Shown here: positions 43,258 through 54,507 of the stretch, piece after piece
Layout: every line of letters starts with the position of its first letter
Numbering within the stretch: position 1 is the stretch's first letter
Assembly (NCBI RefSeq): GCF_019645815.1
Contig: NZ_CP080997.1
Location: 2,298,880 to 2,362,879, forward strand
Direction of reading: 5' to 3'
DNA: 64,000 bases
Source of the DNA: Mycolicibacter heraklionensis
GTDB taxonomy: Bacteria > Actinomycetota > Actinomycetes > Mycobacteriales > Mycobacteriaceae
Notes under the pieces: generated by a model
The model's input: the letters and a program-made list of their open reading frames with translations, nothing else
Database searches by the model: none
Told to the model about the DNA's origin: nothing
Program-made: the position numbers and the translations under genes

Positions 43258-44721
43258 ATGAGCACCCAGATCCCGGAAACCACCAGTGCCGAAACGGTTT
43301 CGGAGTGGTCCGACGAGTTCGACGTCGTGGTGATCGGCTTCGGCATCGGCGGCGGCTGCGCGGCCGTCACCGCGGCGGCAGCCGGGGCCCAGGTACTGGT
43401 ACTGGAGCGGGCCGCCGAGGCCGGCGGCACCACCGCCATGGCGGGCGGCCACTTCTACCTCGGCGGCGGCACCGCGGTCCAGCAGGCGACCGGGCATCCC
43501 GACTCTGCCGACGAGATGTACAAGTACCTCGTCGCGGTGTCGCGCGAACCCGAGCACGACAAGATCCGGGCCTATTGCGACGGCAGCGTCGAGCACTTCA
43601 ACTGGCTTGAAGACCTCGGAATTGCGTTCGAGCGCAGTTACTACCCGGAGAAGGCCGTGATCCAGCCCAACACCGAGGGGCTGATGTTCACCGGTAACGA
43701 GAAGGTGTGGCCGTTTCTGAACCAGGCCGTTCCGGCGCCGCGTGGGCACAAGGTTCCGGTGCCCGGTGACACCCAGGGCGCCAAGATGGCGATCGACCTG
43801 CTGCTCAAGCGGGCCGACAGCCTCGGTGTGACGATCCGCTACGAGACCGGTGCCACCGGTCTGGTCACCGACGCCTCCGGCGCCGTCGTGGGTGTCACCT
43901 GGAAGCACTTCACCGCAAGCGGTGTCATCAAAGCGAAGTCGGTGGTGATTGCCGCCGGTGGTTTCGTGATGAACCCGGAGATGGTCGCCCAGTACACGCC
44001 GAAGCTGGCGGAGAAGCCGTTCGTGCTGGGCAACACCTACGACGACGGACTGGGCATCCGGATGGGAATGTCGGTGGGCGGCGCCACCAAGCACATGGAC
44101 CAGATATTCATCACCGCGCCCGTCTACCCGCCCTCGATCCTGCTCACCGGGATCATCGTCAACAAAGAGGGCAAGCGCTTTGTCGCCGAGGACTCCTACC
44201 ACTCACGCACCTCGGGGTTCGTTATGGACCAGCCCGACAGTGCGGCGTTCCTGATCGTCGACGAGGCGCACATGCGCAAGCCGCATGTGCCCTTGGTGCC
44301 GTTGATCGACGGATGGGAGACGGTACCGGAAATGGAAGCAGCCCTGGGTATTCCGGAAGGAAACCTGGTGGCGACCCTGGACCGTTACAACACTTACGCG
44401 GCGCGCGGGGAGGACCCGGACTTTCACAAGCAGCCGCCGTTCCTGGCCCCGCAGGACACCGGACCGTGGGGCGCGTTCGACCTGTCGCTGGGCAAGGCGA
44501 TGTACGCCGGTTTCACCATCGGCGGGCTGGCGACGTCGGTGGACGGCGAAGTGTTGCGCGGTGACGGACAGCCGATACCCGGGCTCTACGCCGCCGGGGC
44601 CTGCGCGGCCAACATCGCTCAGGACGGCAAGGGCTACGCCAGCGGGACCCAATTGGGGGAGGGCTCGTTCTTCGGCCGCCGGGCCGGCGCGCACGCCGCG
44701 GAGCGCGCCACTCTGGCGTGA
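43258..44721 (+). CDS. FAD-dependent oxidoreductase (Rv1817-like; fumarate reductase/ketosteroid dehydrogenase superfamily)
   Basis: The 487-residue flavoprotein has the N-terminal dinucleotide motif VVVIGFGIGGGCAAVTAAAAGAQVLVLE (about residues 22-50), the GGTTAMAGGHFYLGGG stretch, and the C-terminal FAD-binding GLYAAGACAANIAQDGKGYASGTQLGEG. It resembles ketosteroid-1-dehydrogenase-like enzymes. The exact substrate is not identifiable. An in-frame GTG lies nine bases upstream inside the GAGGAGGAG ribosome-binding site; the ATG at 43258 gives the same length as Rv1817. Confidence 0.87.
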   Translation: MSTQIPETTSAETVSEWSDEFDVVVIGFGIGGGCAAVTAAAAGAQVLVLERAAEAGGTTAMAGGHFYLGGGTAVQQATGHPDSADEMYKYLVAVSREPEHDKIRAYCDGSVEHFNWLEDLGIAFERSYYPEKAVIQPNTEGLMFTGNEKVWPFLNQAVPAPRGHKVPVPGDTQGAKMAIDLLLKRADSLGVTIRYETGATGLVTDASGAVVGVTWKHFTASGVIKAKSVVIAAGGFVMNPEMVAQYTPKLAEKPFVLGNTYDDGLGIRMGMSVGGATKHMDQIFITAPVYPPSILLTGIIVNKEGKRFVAEDSYHSRTSGFVMDQPDSAAFLIVDEAHMRKPHVPLVPLIDGWETVPEMEAALGIPEGNLVATLDRYNTYAARGEDPDFHKQPPFLAPQDTGPWGAFDLSLGKAMYAGFTIGGLATSVDGEVLRGDGQPIPGLYAAGACAANIAQDGKGYASGTQLGEGSFFGRRAGAHAAERATLA

Positions 44722-44760
44722 GGGTGCGTAAACCCGGTGTGCGCCACGGCGTGTCGGCCG

Positions 44761-44816
44761 GGGACACGCTCCCCCGCGAGCGGGAGGTGCCCCCAGCTCG
44801 GCTGGGTGGGGGTGGG
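44761..44816. repeat. Palindromic intergenic element between convergent genes
   Basis: This short element between the flavoprotein and ABC transporter stops contains two adjacent hairpins (CCCGC-GA-GCGGG and CCCAGC-TCG-GCTGGG). It may serve as a bidirectional terminator and looks like a mycobacterial interspersed palindrome. No second copy is present in the window. Confidence 0.5.
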
Positions 44817-44817
44817 C

Positions 44818-46752
44818 CTAGACCGCCGAGAGATCCCAACGGCCCTGGCCGAGCAGCTCCAGCACGTGCTTGTGGTGCTGGCGAACGGTGTGCCGGTGAC
44901 TCACGCTGACCAGGATGGTGTCGGGCAGTTCGGTGCGCAGCAGCTGGTACAGCGTCAGCTCCAACCCCTCGTCGAGCGCCGACGTCGACTCGTCGAGGAA
45001 CACCGCCTTGGGCCGGGTCAACAGAATTCGGGCGAACGCCACCCGCTGCTGCTCACCGGGAGAGAGCACCTTGGCCCAGTCCTCGACGGTGTCGAGCTGG
45101 TCGATCAGATGGGGAAGCAGGACCTTGCCCAGCGCATCGACCAACGCGATGTCGGAGATCTCCTGCGGAGCCAGCGGATAGGCCACCACGGTCCGCAGGT
45201 CGCCCAGCGGGATGTAGGGCAGCTGTGAGATGAACATCGTTTCGTTGTCGGCGTCGGGACGTCGCAGGGTGCCCGACGCGTACGGCCACAGCTGGGCCAG
45301 GCTGCGCAACAGGGTCGTCTTTCCGCTGCCGGACGGCCCGGCGATCATCAGCGCGTCACCGACTCCCAGGTGCAGATCGAGCGCCTCGATCAGCGGGACA
45401 CCCTCGGGGTTGCGCACCTCGACGCCTTCAAGGGCAACGGTGTCGTCGGCGCTGGGCTTGACCAGCATCTCGGGCAGTTCGCGGGCCTCGCGGTTGGCCT
45501 CCACCAGCCCGTGCAGACGAATGATCGAGGCACGGTAGCCGGCGAAGTTGTCGTAGGCGTTGCGGAAGAAGGACAGCGAATCGGAGATATTGCCGAAAGC
45601 CGTCGCGGTCTGCGCCACCCCACCGAACATGATCTGCCCGGAGAACAGCCGTGGCGCCTGGATCACCCAGGGCAACGGGACGATCGCCTGGCTCACCGAC
45701 AGGTTCCAGCCCGCGAACCCGATGGTCCGGTTCACGAATTTCAGGTAGTTGGCGATGATCTCGTTGAACCGCGTCCGCAGCTGGAGCCGCTCGGCGATCT
45801 CGCCCCGGTAGAACGCCACGGATTCGGCGGCGTCGCGTACCCGGACCAGCGCATACCGGAAGGCGGCATTGGTGAGCTCGTTGCGGAAGCTCAGCCGGAT
45901 CAGGGGCCGGCCGATCCAGAACGCGACGATGGTCGCGATGGCCACGTAGAGCAGGACGATCAGGAACATCGCCCGGGGGATGTCGAAACCGAAGACGGTG
46001 AGGGTGCCCGACAGGTTCCACAGGATGGCGGTGAACGACACAACCGTGACCATGGACTGCACTGCGCCGAACAGCAGCGTGCTGCCGGTGCCGTTGGCCG
46101 GTGCGTTGGCGTTGGCGCCGTTGCCCGCGGTGAAGATGTCGATGTCCTGCTGAATGCGCTGGTCGGGGTTGTCGATCGCGCCTTCGACGGCCTCACCCAC
46201 GGCGGGGTCCAGTGGCGTCTTGACGAAGCGGGCCCGGTAGTAGGCCCGCCCGTCCAACCAGTCCCCGGTAAGCCGTTCGGTGAGCCAGATACGCCAGTTC
46301 ACCATGAAGTGCTGGGTCAGGTAGATGTCGAGCATCACCCGTGCCACATGCAGCACCGCCATCAGGCTGAAGATGCCGATCGACACCCAAAACCCGTGCA
46401 CACCGGACTGTTTGACGGCCTCGTCGCCACCGGCGGCGCCCTGGAAGGCGGTCTGCAGCGACGAATACATGTCGTTGCCCTGGAAGCTGAACAGCACGTT
46501 GAGCCGGACCGCGGTGATCACCGACAGCAGCAGCACGCCCAACATGAGCCAGACCCGGAGGCTGTCACGCCCGCTGAAGTAGGCACCGCTGATCTCCCAG
46601 AACTGGCGTCCCCACCGGGTGCTGACCCGCAGCAGGGCCGCCACCGCCAGCACGCTGACGGCGCTGATGGTCCAGGCCAGCACGATCCACACCAGCGAAT
46701 CGGGCAGCGCATGCGCCCAGTCGATGGATGGATTGAACAGCTTCGAGTCCAC
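44818..46752 (-). CDS. bacA: SbmA/BacA-like ABC transporter, permease-ATPase fusion (Rv1819c-like)
   Basis: The 644-residue protein joins an SbmA/BacA-type membrane domain (about six helices, residues 1-380) with a C-terminal ABC ATPase. Walker A is [16 protein letters not shown], the signature motif is the atypical [16 protein letters not shown], and Walker B is [14 protein letters not shown]. The M. tuberculosis orthologue (639 residues) takes up vitamin B12 and hydrophilic peptides. A GTG start follows AAGGAGA. It is divergent from secA2. Confidence 0.93.
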   Translation of the reverse strand: MDSKLFNPSIDWAHALPDSLVWIVLAWTISAVSVLAVAALLRVSTRWGRQFWEISGAYFSGRDSLRVWLMLGVLLLSVITAVRLNVLFSFQGNDMYSSLQTAFQGAAGGDEAVKQSGVHGFWVSIGIFSLMAVLHVARVMLDIYLTQHFMVNWRIWLTERLTGDWLDGRAYYRARFVKTPLDPAVGEAVEGAIDNPDQRIQQDIDIFTAGNGANANAPANGTGSTLLFGAVQSMVTVVSFTAILWNLSGTLTVFGFDIPRAMFLIVLLYVAIATIVAFWIGRPLIRLSFRNELTNAAFRYALVRVRDAAESVAFYRGEIAERLQLRTRFNEIIANYLKFVNRTIGFAGWNLSVSQAIVPLPWVIQAPRLFSGQIMFGGVAQTATAFGNISDSLSFFRNAYDNFAGYRASIIRLHGLVEANREARELPEMLVKPSADDTVALEGVEVRNPEGVPLIEALDLHLGVGDALMIAGPSGSGKTTLLRSLAQLWPYASGTLRRPDADNETMFISQLPYIPLGDLRTVVAYPLAPQEISDIALVDALGKVLLPHLIDQLDTVEDWAKVLSPGEQQRVAFARILLTRPKAVFLDESTSALDEGLELTLYQLLRTELPDTILVSVSHRHTVRQHHKHVLELLGQGRWDLSAV

Positions 46753-46936
46753 TGCCGATGTCTCCTTGCCGTCCGTATCGCCGCACTCGCATCGCGGCCG
46801 GTCTCCGAATCGAGAAATCCCGTGCGAAACCTACCGCAGCAGTGCGGTGTCGCGCCGGATAAGCATTGCCGCGACGACCCGCCGACGCGACGGTGCCCCC
46901 GGCTTGCAAGCGCTGGCCACCGCGTACCGTTGTGCT

Positions 46937-49306
46937 GTGGCTAACACCTCCAAGACTGTCTCCGGAACGCGAACCAAGTCGGGTCGGCTCAGCGGGAAAT
47001 TCTGGAAACTGCTGGGCGCCAGCACCGAGAAGAACCAGAGTCGTTCGATGGCCGAGGTCACGGCGGCCGGCGAGTACGCCAAGAAGGCCGCGGGGCTCGA
47101 CGACGAGCAGCTGCGCAAAGCCGCGCAACTGCTCAAACTGAAGGAGCTGGCCGATTCGTCGGACATCCCGCAGTTCTTGGCGATCGCCCGGGAGGCCGCC
47201 GAACGCAGCATCGGGATGCGTCCGTTCGATGTTCAGTTGCAGGGCGCGTTGCGGATGCTGGCCGGGGATGTGGTCGAGATGGCCACCGGCGAAGGCAAGA
47301 CGCTGTCCGGGGCGATCGCCGCCGCCGGGTACGCCATCGGCGGCCGGCACGTGCACGTGGTCACCATCAACGACTACCTGGCCCGCCGCGACGCCGAGTG
47401 GATGGGTCCACTGTTGACCGCGCTCGGGGTCACCGTCGGGTGGATCACCGAAGACTCCACGGCGGCCGAGCGCCGCGCCGCCTACCAGTGCGATGTCACC
47501 TACGCCTCGATCAACGAGATCGGTTTCGATGTGCTGCGTGATCAGCTGGTCACCGATGTCGAGGATCTGGTCTCGCCCAACCCCGACGTGGCGCTGATCG
47601 ACGAGGCCGACTCGGTGTTGGTCGACGAAGCGCTGGTGCCGCTGGTGCTGGCCGGCACCACCCACCGGGAGACGCCGCGGATGGAGATCGTCGAGCTGGT
47701 CGGACGGCTCAAACCCGGAGTGGACTACGACTCCGACGAGGACCGGCGCAACATCCACCTCACCGAGGTGGGCGCGCGCAAGGTCGAGAAGGCGCTCGGC
47801 GGCATCGACCTGTACTCCGAGGAGCATGTGGTCTCCACCCTGACCGAGGTCAACGTCGCCCTGCACGCCCACGTGCTGTTGCAGCGCGACGTGCACTACA
47901 TCGTCCGCGACGGCAAGGTGCAGTTGATCAACGCCTCGCGTGGCCGGATCGCCGCCCTGCAGCGCTGGCCGGACGGCCTGCAGGCCGCGGTGGAGGCCAA
48001 AGAGGGTATCGAGACGACCGAGACCGGCGAGGTGCTCGACACCATCACGGTGCAGGCGCTGGTCAACCGGTACCCGACCGTGTGCGGCATGACCGGTACG
48101 GCGTTGGCTGCCGGTGAGCAGCTGCGCCAGTTCTACCAGCTGGGGGTCTCGCCGATCCCGCCGAACATGCCCAACATCCGCGAAGACGAGGCGGACCGGG
48201 TCTACATCACCGCCGCGGCCAAGAATGACGCCATCGTCGCCCACATCGTCGAGGTCCATGCCACCGGACAGCCGGTGCTGGTCGGAACCCACGACGTCGC
48301 CGAGTCCGAGGAACTGCACGAGCGGCTGCGCAAGCGCGGTGTGCCGGCGGTGGTCCTCAACGCCAAGAATGACGCCGAAGAGGCCACGGTGATCGCCGAG
48401 GCCGGCAAGCTCGGGGTGGTCACCGTCTCCACCCAGATGGCCGGCCGCGGCACCGACATCCGGCTCGGCGGATCCTCGGAGAACCAAGCGGCCGACCATG
48501 ATCAGGTGGTCGAACTGGGCGGGCTGCACGTGATCGGCACCGGCCGCCAGCACACCCAGCGCCTCGACAACCAGTTGCGGGGCCGGGCCGGCCGTCAGGG
48601 TGACCCGGGATCGTCGGTGTTCTTCTCCAGCTGGGAGGACGAAGTTGCCGCGACGAACCTGGAAGCCAACAAGTTGCCGACCGAGACCGACGACGACGGC
48701 CGGATTCTGAGTCCGAAGGCCTCCGGGATGCTCGACCACGCGCAGCGCATCGCCGAGGGCAAGCTGCTCGACATCCATGCCAACACCTGGCGGTACAACC
48801 AGCTGATCGCCCAGCAGCGCGCCATCATCGTGGAGCGGCGCAACACGCTGCTGTCCACCCCGGCGGCTCGCGAGGAGCTGGCCGAGCTCACCCCGAAGCG
48901 TTATGCCGAGTTGAAGGACCAGCTGGGGCAGAACGGGGAAGACGGGGAAGCCAAGCTGGAGAAGATCTGCCGGCTGATCATGCTCTACCACCTCGATCGC
49001 GGATGGGCCGACCACCTGGCGTACTTGGCCGACATCCGGGAGAGCATCCACCTGCGTGCCCTGGGCCGGCAGAACCCGCTCGATGAGTTCCACCGGTTGG
49101 CACTGGACGCGTTCGCCTCGCTGGCCGCCGACGCCATCGAGGCGTCCCAGCAGACGCTGGAGACCTCGGACTCGATCGAGTCCGAGCCCGGCATCGACCT
49201 GTCGAAGCTGGCCCGGCCCACCTCGACCTGGACCTACATGGTCCGGGACAACCCGCTGAGCGACGACAGTATGGACGCGCTGAGCCTGCCCGGGATCTTC
49301 CGCTAG
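46937..49306 (+). CDS. secA2: Accessory Sec translocase ATPase SecA2
   Basis: SecA2 powers export of a subset of proteins in mycobacteria. The 789-residue protein has the Walker A motif [13 protein letters not shown] near residue 115, the [20 protein letters not shown] motif, Walker [16 protein letters not shown], and the helicase motifs [22 protein letters not shown] and [13 protein letters not shown]. It lacks the C-terminal zinc-binding tail of SecA1. The frame runs open further upstream, but the GTG at 46937 ([10 protein letters not shown]) is the likely start. A TACCGT -10-like motif lies seven bases upstream, so a leaderless transcript is possible. Confidence 0.95.
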   Translation: MANTSKTVSGTRTKSGRLSGKFWKLLGASTEKNQSRSMAEVTAAGEYAKKAAGLDDEQLRKAAQLLKLKELADSSDIPQFLAIAREAAERSIGMRPFDVQLQGALRMLAGDVVEMATGEGKTLSGAIAAAGYAIGGRHVHVVTINDYLARRDAEWMGPLLTALGVTVGWITEDSTAAERRAAYQCDVTYASINEIGFDVLRDQLVTDVEDLVSPNPDVALIDEADSVLVDEALVPLVLAGTTHRETPRMEIVELVGRLKPGVDYDSDEDRRNIHLTEVGARKVEKALGGIDLYSEEHVVSTLTEVNVALHAHVLLQRDVHYIVRDGKVQLINASRGRIAALQRWPDGLQAAVEAKEGIETTETGEVLDTITVQALVNRYPTVCGMTGTALAAGEQLRQFYQLGVSPIPPNMPNIREDEADRVYITAAAKNDAIVAHIVEVHATGQPVLVGTHDVAESEELHERLRKRGVPAVVLNAKNDAEEATVIAEAGKLGVVTVSTQMAGRGTDIRLGGSSENQAADHDQVVELGGLHVIGTGRQHTQRLDNQLRGRAGRQGDPGSSVFFSSWEDEVAATNLEANKLPTETDDDGRILSPKASGMLDHAQRIAEGKLLDIHANTWRYNQLIAQQRAIIVERRNTLLSTPAAREELAELTPKRYAELKDQLGQNGEDGEAKLEKICRLIMLYHLDRGWADHLAYLADIRESIHLRALGRQNPLDEFHRLALDAFASLAADAIEASQQTLETSDSIESEPGIDLSKLARPTSTWTYMVRDNPLSDDSMDALSLPGIFR

Positions 49307-49315
49307 GGGGTCGCT

Positions 49316-49918
49316 ATGCCTGCCGGGTCTGGCTCCGAGCAAGTCCAAGACCGGGTGCTCACGGTGCCCAACGTCATCAGCCTGGCCCGTCTCGGCCTGA
49401 TCGGCGTCTTTCTGTACCTACTGCTGGTCGCGCGGGCGGACGGCCCGGCGGTGGCGACGCTGATGCTCAGCGGCGCCTCGGACTGGGCCGACGGCAAACT
49501 GGCCCGGCTGCTCAATCAGTCCTCGGCGTTGGGCGCCCTGCTCGACCCCGCGATCGACCGGCTCTACATGATCGCCATTCCGGTCTCCTTCGGGGTGCGC
49601 GGACTGGTGCCCTGGGCGATTATCGGAACACTCCTGGCGCGGGACCTGCTGCTGGCCGCGACGCTGCCGGCGCTGCGTAGCCGGGGACTGGTCGCGCTGC
49701 CGGTGACCTACATCGGCAAGGCGGGCACCTTCGCGCTGATGTCGGCGTTTCCGCTGATCCTGCTGGGACAGTGGGACACGCTGGTCAGCCGGGTGGTGTT
49801 GTCGGCCGGATGGGGCTTCCTGATCTGGGGTCTGGGTATGTACCTGTGGGCGTTCGTGCTGTACCTGATTCAGGTGACCATGGTGGTCCGCACCATGCCG
49901 AAGGTTGCCGGTGGCTGA
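49316..49918 (+). CDS. pgsA2: CDP-alcohol phosphatidyltransferase PgsA2-like
   Basis: The 200-residue integral membrane enzyme transfers a phosphatidyl group from CDP-diacylglycerol to an alcohol. The full signature D-x2-D-G-x2-A-R-x8-G-x3-D-x3-D is visible in [28 protein letters not shown]. About five transmembrane helices are present. The alcohol acceptor is not certain. It starts nine bases after secA2 and overlaps the following DUF881 gene, as in Rv1822-Rv1823. Confidence 0.9.
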   Translation: MPAGSGSEQVQDRVLTVPNVISLARLGLIGVFLYLLLVARADGPAVATLMLSGASDWADGKLARLLNQSSALGALLDPAIDRLYMIAIPVSFGVRGLVPWAIIGTLLARDLLLAATLPALRSRGLVALPVTYIGKAGTFALMSAFPLILLGQWDTLVSRVVLSAGWGFLIWGLGMYLWAFVLYLIQVTMVVRTMPKVAGG

Positions 49919-50840
49919 ACCGTTCTTCGCGCTCAGCGGATACGACTCCCAGGGTGCCGGCGCCCACCAGGCCGGCCGGCCGCGGAAATTCGCGGTGCCC
50001 TCCCTGCTGCGCTCTTTGTTGTCCGAACATCTCGACCCCGGTTATGCCGCGGCCGCAGCCAGGCGGGCACGCTGTAGCACGCCGCCCGCCGCCACCGCGC
50101 GGATCGCGGGGTGGGCATGGGAGGCGGTGGCGGCGCTGCTGGTGGCGACGGTGTTCGCGGTGGCTGTTGCGCAGGCGCGGTCGGTGGCGCCCGGGGTGCG
50201 CGACGCGCAACAGGTGCTGGCGACGAACGTTCGGGCGGCCGAGGCCGTCACCGGCAGGCTGGCCGACAAGCGTGACACGTACTCCAACCGCGTCGACGAG
50301 CTGCGCCGGCACCGGCTGGCCGACGACGCCGAGGGCCAGCGGGTGCTGGCCGGTCTGGACGCGCTCAGTCTGGAGGCCGCCAGCACCCGGGTGGCCGGTC
50401 CGGGGGTGGTCGTCACCGTGACCGACCCCGGCGTCGGGCGAAACCTCTCCGACGCGTCCAAACAACGGGTGTCGGGCAGTCAGCAGATCATCTTGGACCG
50501 CGACCTGCAGCTGGTCGTCAACTCGCTGTGGGCCAGCGGGGCCGAGGCGATCGCCGTCGGAGATGTCCGCATCGGCCCCAACGTCACGATCCGCCAGGCC
50601 GGCGGAGCCATCCTGGTCGACAACAAGCCGATCAGCAGTCCCTACACGCTGCAAGCCATCGGACCGCCACGCGAACTGCGCGATGCCTTCGACCGCAGCC
50701 CGGGGCTCTACCGGCTGCGGCTGTTGGAGGCCTCGTACGGGGTGGTGGTGCGGGTCGACGGCCGCGGCTCGGCCGACATCACGCTGCCGGCCGGATCGGT
50801 GCGAGATGTCCGGTTTGCCAAACAGATAGGGGCATCGTGA
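49911..50840 (+). CDS. DUF881 membrane-anchored protein (Rv1823-like)
   Basis: A roughly 309-residue protein with one membrane helix ([22 protein letters not shown], about residues 63-85), then a coiled-coil-like segment and a DUF881 domain ([61 protein letters not shown]). DUF881 proteins are also found near cell-division loci; the function is unknown. The GTG at 49911 with AAGG upstream is preferred over the TTG at 49905. It overlaps pgsA2 by eight bases. Confidence 0.85.
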   Translation: MAEPFFALSGYDSQGAGAHQAGRPRKFAVPSLLRSLLSEHLDPGYAAAAARRARCSTPPAATARIAGWAWEAVAALLVATVFAVAVAQARSVAPGVRDAQQVLATNVRAAEAVTGRLADKRDTYSNRVDELRRHRLADDAEGQRVLAGLDALSLEAASTRVAGPGVVVTVTDPGVGRNLSDASKQRVSGSQQIILDRDLQLVVNSLWASGAEAIAVGDVRIGPNVTIRQAGGAILVDNKPISSPYTLQAIGPPRELRDAFDRSPGLYRLRLLEASYGVVVRVDGRGSADITLPAGSVRDVRFAKQIGAS

Positions 50841-50919
50841 CGCAAGCTTGCGCTGCGGGGCGCGGTGTCACGGTGGTGGCCCGCACGGGTCCGGTTCGGG
50901 AGGCTGGAGTGATTTCGCA

Positions 50920-51252
50920 ATGATCGGTATCGCCGCGCTGATCGCCGGCATCGTGCTGGGGCTGGTCTTTCATCCCAGCGTGCCGGAGGTGGTTCAGCCC
51001 TATCTGCCGATCGCCGTGGTCGCGGCGCTGGACGCCGTGTTCGGCGGCCTGCGCGCCTACCTGGAGCGGATCTTCGACGCCAAGGTGTTCGTCGTGTCGT
51101 TCGTGTTCAACGTTCTGGTCGCCGCGCTGATCGTCTACCTCGGCGATCAGTTGGGGGTCGGAACTCAGTTGTCGACCGCGATCATCGTGGTGCTGGGCAT
51201 CCGCATCTTCGGTAATGCGGCAGCGCTGCGGCGACGGCTTTTCGGGGCCTGA
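50920..51252 (+). CDS. Small basic membrane protein (Rv1824-like)
   Basis: A 110-residue protein with three or four hydrophobic helices (MIGIAALIAGIVLGLVF; YLPIAVVAALDAVFGGL; VFVVSFVFNVLVAALIVYLG; LSTAIIVVLGIRIFGNAAALRRRLFG) and a basic C terminus. It matches the small basic family found between DUF881 genes in many Gram-positive bacteria. The start is the ATG after GGCTGGAG. It lies between two DUF881 genes; a shared membrane complex is plausible. Confidence 0.83.
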   Translation: MIGIAALIAGIVLGLVFHPSVPEVVQPYLPIAVVAALDAVFGGLRAYLERIFDAKVFVVSFVFNVLVAALIVYLGDQLGVGTQLSTAIIVVLGIRIFGNAAALRRRLFGA

Positions 51253-51257
51253 CACGC

Positions 51258-52031
51258 ATGAGTAGCACGGACCCGGCGTCGCACGGCCGGCACGAGCTGC
51301 CGCAGCCGACCCCGCACGACGGTGTGGCGCCGCCGCGCGGCCGCTCCGGCCCACTGTTCAGCGTGCTGGGGATGCTGCTGTGCCTGCTGTTGGGCGTGGC
51401 GATCGTCACGCAGGTCCGCCAGAACGACTCCCAGGACGCGCTGGAGACGGCCCGGCCCGCCGACCTGCTGGTGCTGCTGGACTCGCTGCGTCAACGCGAG
51501 GCCACCCTCAACACCGAAATCGCCGAACTGCAGCAGACGCTCAACGCCCTGCAGGAGTCCGGCAGCAGTGACCAGGCCGCTATCGAGAACGCCCAAGCGC
51601 GGCTCGCCGCCCTGGCGATCATGGTCGGCACGGTGGGCGCGGTCGGGCCCGGCGTCGTGATCACCGTCGACGATCCGGCCCGCGGTGTCGCACCCGAGAC
51701 GATGCTCGACGTGATCAACGAGCTGCGGGCGGCCGGTGCCGAGGCGATGGAAGTGCGCGACGGCACCAAGGCGGTGCGCATCGGGGTGGATTCGTGGGTT
51801 GCTGGCGCACCCGGCGCGCTGGAGTTCGATGGCACGGCTCTGACGCCGCCGTATTCGGTTCTGGCGATTGGCGATCCGCCGACTCTGGCTGCCGCGATGA
51901 ACATTCCCGGCGGGGCGGTCGACAGCGTCAAACGGCTTGGCGGCGCCATGGGAGTGCAGCAAGCCGACCGCGTGGAGGTGACCGTGTTGCGACAACCGAA
52001 ACCGCGCCAATACGCTCAGCCAGTCAAGTGA
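51258..52031 (+). CDS. DUF881 membrane-anchored protein (Rv1825-like)
   Basis: The 257-residue protein has one N-terminal membrane helix ([22 protein letters not shown]), a coiled coil ([31 protein letters not shown]) and a DUF881 domain ([44 protein letters not shown]). It starts five bases after the small membrane protein gene. It is paralogous to the DUF881 protein at 49911. Confidence 0.87.
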   Translation: MSSTDPASHGRHELPQPTPHDGVAPPRGRSGPLFSVLGMLLCLLLGVAIVTQVRQNDSQDALETARPADLLVLLDSLRQREATLNTEIAELQQTLNALQESGSSDQAAIENAQARLAALAIMVGTVGAVGPGVVITVDDPARGVAPETMLDVINELRAAGAEAMEVRDGTKAVRIGVDSWVAGAPGALEFDGTALTPPYSVLAIGDPPTLAAAMNIPGGAVDSVKRLGGAMGVQQADRVEVTVLRQPKPRQYAQPVK

Positions 52032-52059
52032 GCCCGACAGCGCAAGGAGCACGATCACC

Positions 52060-52473
52060 GTGAGCTCGGAAAGTTTAGTTCCGTCCGACCTGTACTACAC
52101 CGCCGAGCACGAGTGGGTTCGCCGCACGGGCCCCGACACCGTCCGGGTGGGTATCACCGACTTCGCGCAGGCGGCCTTGGGTGACGTGGTGTTCGTGCAA
52201 CTGCCCGCAGCGGGCACCGGAGTCACCGCGGGAGAGGCATTCGGTGAGGTGGAGTCGACCAAATCGGTCTCCGACCTCTACGCGCCCATCACCGCGTCGG
52301 TGAGCGCGGTCAACGCCGACCTGGACGCGAACCCGCAATTGGTGAACTCCGAGCCCTACGGCGCCGGCTGGCTGCTGGAACTTCAGGTGGCGAACGCGGA
52401 TTCGGCAGCTCTGGACCAGAGTCTGTCGGGCCTGCTGACTGCCGACGCCTACCGGGCGACGTTGTCGGAATGA
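52060..52473 (+). CDS. gcvH: Glycine cleavage system H protein
   Basis: GcvH carries the lipoyl-bound aminomethyl intermediate between the P, T and L proteins. The 137-residue protein has [10 protein letters not shown] at the N terminus and the lipoylation site [12 protein letters not shown], with Lys68 as the acceptor. It starts at a GTG preceded by AAGGAGC. The P protein is encoded further downstream at 59760 behind a glycine riboswitch. Confidence 0.95.
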   Translation: MSSESLVPSDLYYTAEHEWVRRTGPDTVRVGITDFAQAALGDVVFVQLPAAGTGVTAGEAFGEVESTKSVSDLYAPITASVSAVNADLDANPQLVNSEPYGAGWLLELQVANADSAALDQSLSGLLTADAYRATLSE

Positions 52474-52648
52474 CGATTGTTAGCCTGCCTGCCGGGACGC
52501 GCGGGTATCCACCCGACACGATCCCGCGGTGCGGGGGACATGACGGACCGCTGCGCGGTACGGTCGACTCAACGATTCAGGGTTGGGCGCAAGAGATGTC
52601 CGGCGGGCGCGACCAGGTAGCAGAACAGCGGCCAGTGAGGAGTAGCGG

Positions 52649-53134
52649 GTGACGGAGAAGGACCCGGCGACGGGGCAAGACCAGGCAGGCGACGAGGTCA
52701 CCGTGGAAACCACATCGGTTTTCCGCGCTGACTTCCTGAACGAACTCGACGCTCCCGCGCAGGCGGGCGGCGAGAGCCTGACCTCGGGTGTGGAGGGCCT
52801 GCCCGTGGGCTCGGCGTTGCTGGTCGTCAAGCGTGGTCCCAACGCCGGATCGCGGTTCCTGCTCGACCAACCGGTCACCGCAGCCGGTCGGCACCCCGAC
52901 AGCGACATCTTCCTCGATGACGTCACGGTGAGCCGTCGGCACGCCGAGTTCCGGCTGGAGGGCAACGAGTTTCAGGTCGTCGACGTCGGCAGCCTCAACG
53001 GGACCTACGTCAACCGGGAACCGGTCGATTCGGCGGTCCTGGTCAACGGCGACGAGGTGCAGGTGGGTAAGTTCCGCCTGGTCTTCCTGACCGGCCCGAA
53101 GACGGGTGAGACCGAGGCCGGGCCGGGCAGCTAA
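52649..53134 (+). CDS. garA: FHA-domain regulator GarA
   Basis: GarA is the phospho-switch that controls glutamate/2-oxoglutarate metabolism. The 161-residue protein has the N-terminal phosphorylation motif VETTS with Thr21 and Thr22, the positions targeted by PknG and PknB in M. tuberculosis. A C-terminal FHA domain follows ([38 protein letters not shown]). It starts at a GTG and overlaps the following MerR gene by one base. Confidence 0.96.
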   Translation: MTEKDPATGQDQAGDEVTVETTSVFRADFLNELDAPAQAGGESLTSGVEGLPVGSALLVVKRGPNAGSRFLLDQPVTAAGRHPDSDIFLDDVTVSRRHAEFRLEGNEFQVVDVGSLNGTYVNREPVDSAVLVNGDEVQVGKFRLVFLTGPKTGETEAGPGS

Positions 53135-53868
53135 TGACCGCGCCCGACAGCCCTGAACTGGCCGGGATGTCAATCGGAGCGGTGCTGGATCTGCTGCGGC
53201 CGGATTTTCCCGACGTCACGGTCTCCAAGATTCGCTTCTTGGAGGCCGAGGGGCTGGTCATGCCGCAGCGGGCGGCGTCGGGCTACCGCCGATTCAGCGC
53301 GTACGACTGCGCCCGGCTTCGTTACGTGCTGACCGCGCAACGCGACCACTACCTGCCACTGAAGGTGATCAAGGCGCGGCTGGATGCCGAACCGGACGGC
53401 GCGCTGCCGTCACCCGAGTCGCCGTACCCCGTGCCGCGTCTTGTGGCAGCCGGCGGCGAAACCGCCGGTGGGACGGCGCTGCCTGCGTCGCCTCGGCAGG
53501 TGCGGCTGAGCCGGGAGGATCTGCTGGCGCGCTCGGGCGGCGACGACGCACTGCTGACGGCTTTGGTCAGATCGGGCGTCATCACCCCCGGGCCGGGCGG
53601 GCTGTTCGACGAGCACGCGGTCGTGATCGTCCAGTGCGCGCGGGGGCTGGCCGACTACGGCGTGGAACCGCGGCACCTGCGGGCGTTCCGCTCGGCGGCC
53701 GACCGGCAATCCGACCTGATCTCCCAGATCGCCGGTCCGCTGGTCAAGGGGGGCAAGGCGGGCGCCCGTGACCGGGCCGACGACTTGGCGCGCGAGGTCG
53801 CGGCGCTGGCGATCGCACTGCACACCGCGCTGCTCAAGTCCTCGGTACACGACGTACTGCACGGCTGA
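53134..53868 (+). CDS. MerR-family transcriptional regulator (Rv1828-like)
   Basis: A 244-residue regulator with an N-terminal MerR winged helix-turn-helix ([44 protein letters not shown], about residues 9-55). A long C-terminal domain differs from the metal-sensing MerR proteins. It is translationally linked to garA. Confidence 0.88.
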   Translation: MTAPDSPELAGMSIGAVLDLLRPDFPDVTVSKIRFLEAEGLVMPQRAASGYRRFSAYDCARLRYVLTAQRDHYLPLKVIKARLDAEPDGALPSPESPYPVPRLVAAGGETAGGTALPASPRQVRLSREDLLARSGGDDALLTALVRSGVITPGPGGLFDEHAVVIVQCARGLADYGVEPRHLRAFRSAADRQSDLISQIAGPLVKGGKAGARDRADDLAREVAALAIALHTALLKSSVHDVLHG

Positions 53869-53960
53869 GGACTAGACTTCGCCTCGGCGGCTTGTTGCGT
53901 GTCCGACCGCGGGTTTCGCAGCGAGTCATACTGGGACGACAAGGACTTGGGACGCACTGA

Positions 53961-53986
53961 GGACTTGTGACACGGACTTGTGACAG
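53961..53986 (+). repeat. Two tandem 13-bp repeats upstream of the bifunctional-nuclease-like gene
   Basis: The unit GGACTTGTGACA(C/G) occurs twice in tandem, and a partial GGACTTG lies at 53943. It is 27 bp before the next gene's start and may be a regulatory repeat. Confidence 0.55.
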
Positions 53987-54012
53987 AGGCGAACGCGGAG
54001 GGCTGACTGGAG

Positions 54013-54507
54013 ATGGGTGAAGTACGCGTGGTCGGCATCCGCGTCGAGCAGCCGCAGAACCAGCCGGTGCTGCTCCTGCGTGAGGCCGACGGTGATCGAT
54101 ATCTCCCGATCTGGATCGGGCAGGCCGAAGCCGCCGCCATCGCTCTGGAGCAGCAGGGCGTGGAGCCGGCCCGCCCCCTGACCCACGACTTGATCCGCGA
54201 CCTGATCGGTGCCCTCGGACATTCGCTCAAAGAGGTCCGAATCGTCGACCTGCAGGAGGGCACGTTCTACGCCGACCTGATCTTCGACCGCGACATCACG
54301 GTGTCGGCGCGTCCGTCGGACTCGGTGGCCATCGCCTTGCGGGTGGGGGTGCCGATCTACGTCGAGGAAGCGGTGCTGGCCGAAGCGGGCCTGCTGATCC
54401 CCGACGAGGGTGACGACGAGACGGCGGGTGCGGTGCGTGAAGACGAGGTGGAGAAGTTCAAGGAATTCCTCGATAGCGTGTCGCCCGACGATTTCAAAGC
54501 AACCTGA
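54013..54507 (+). CDS. Bifunctional nuclease family protein (DUF151, Rv1829-like)
   Basis: The 164-residue protein belongs to the BFN/DUF151 family (MGEVRVVGIRVEQPQNQPVLLLREADGDRYLPIWIGQAEAAAIAL). The conserved FYADLIFDRDITVSARPSDSVAIALR segment is present, and the C terminus is acidic. Related plant and bacterial proteins have nuclease activity, but the mycobacterial function is not defined. It lies between two MerR genes, as in Rv1828-Rv1830. Confidence 0.9.
   Translation: MGEVRVVGIRVEQPQNQPVLLLREADGDRYLPIWIGQAEAAAIALEQQGVEPARPLTHDLIRDLIGALGHSLKEVRIVDLQEGTFYADLIFDRDITVSARPSDSVAIALRVGVPIYVEEAVLAEAGLLIPDEGDDETAGAVREDEVEKFKEFLDSVSPDDFKAT

Noticed and set aside
46565..49348. 927-codon minus-strand open frame across secA2
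   Set aside because: It is antisense to SecA2 and overlaps the 5' end of the BacA-like gene; shadow of codon bias.
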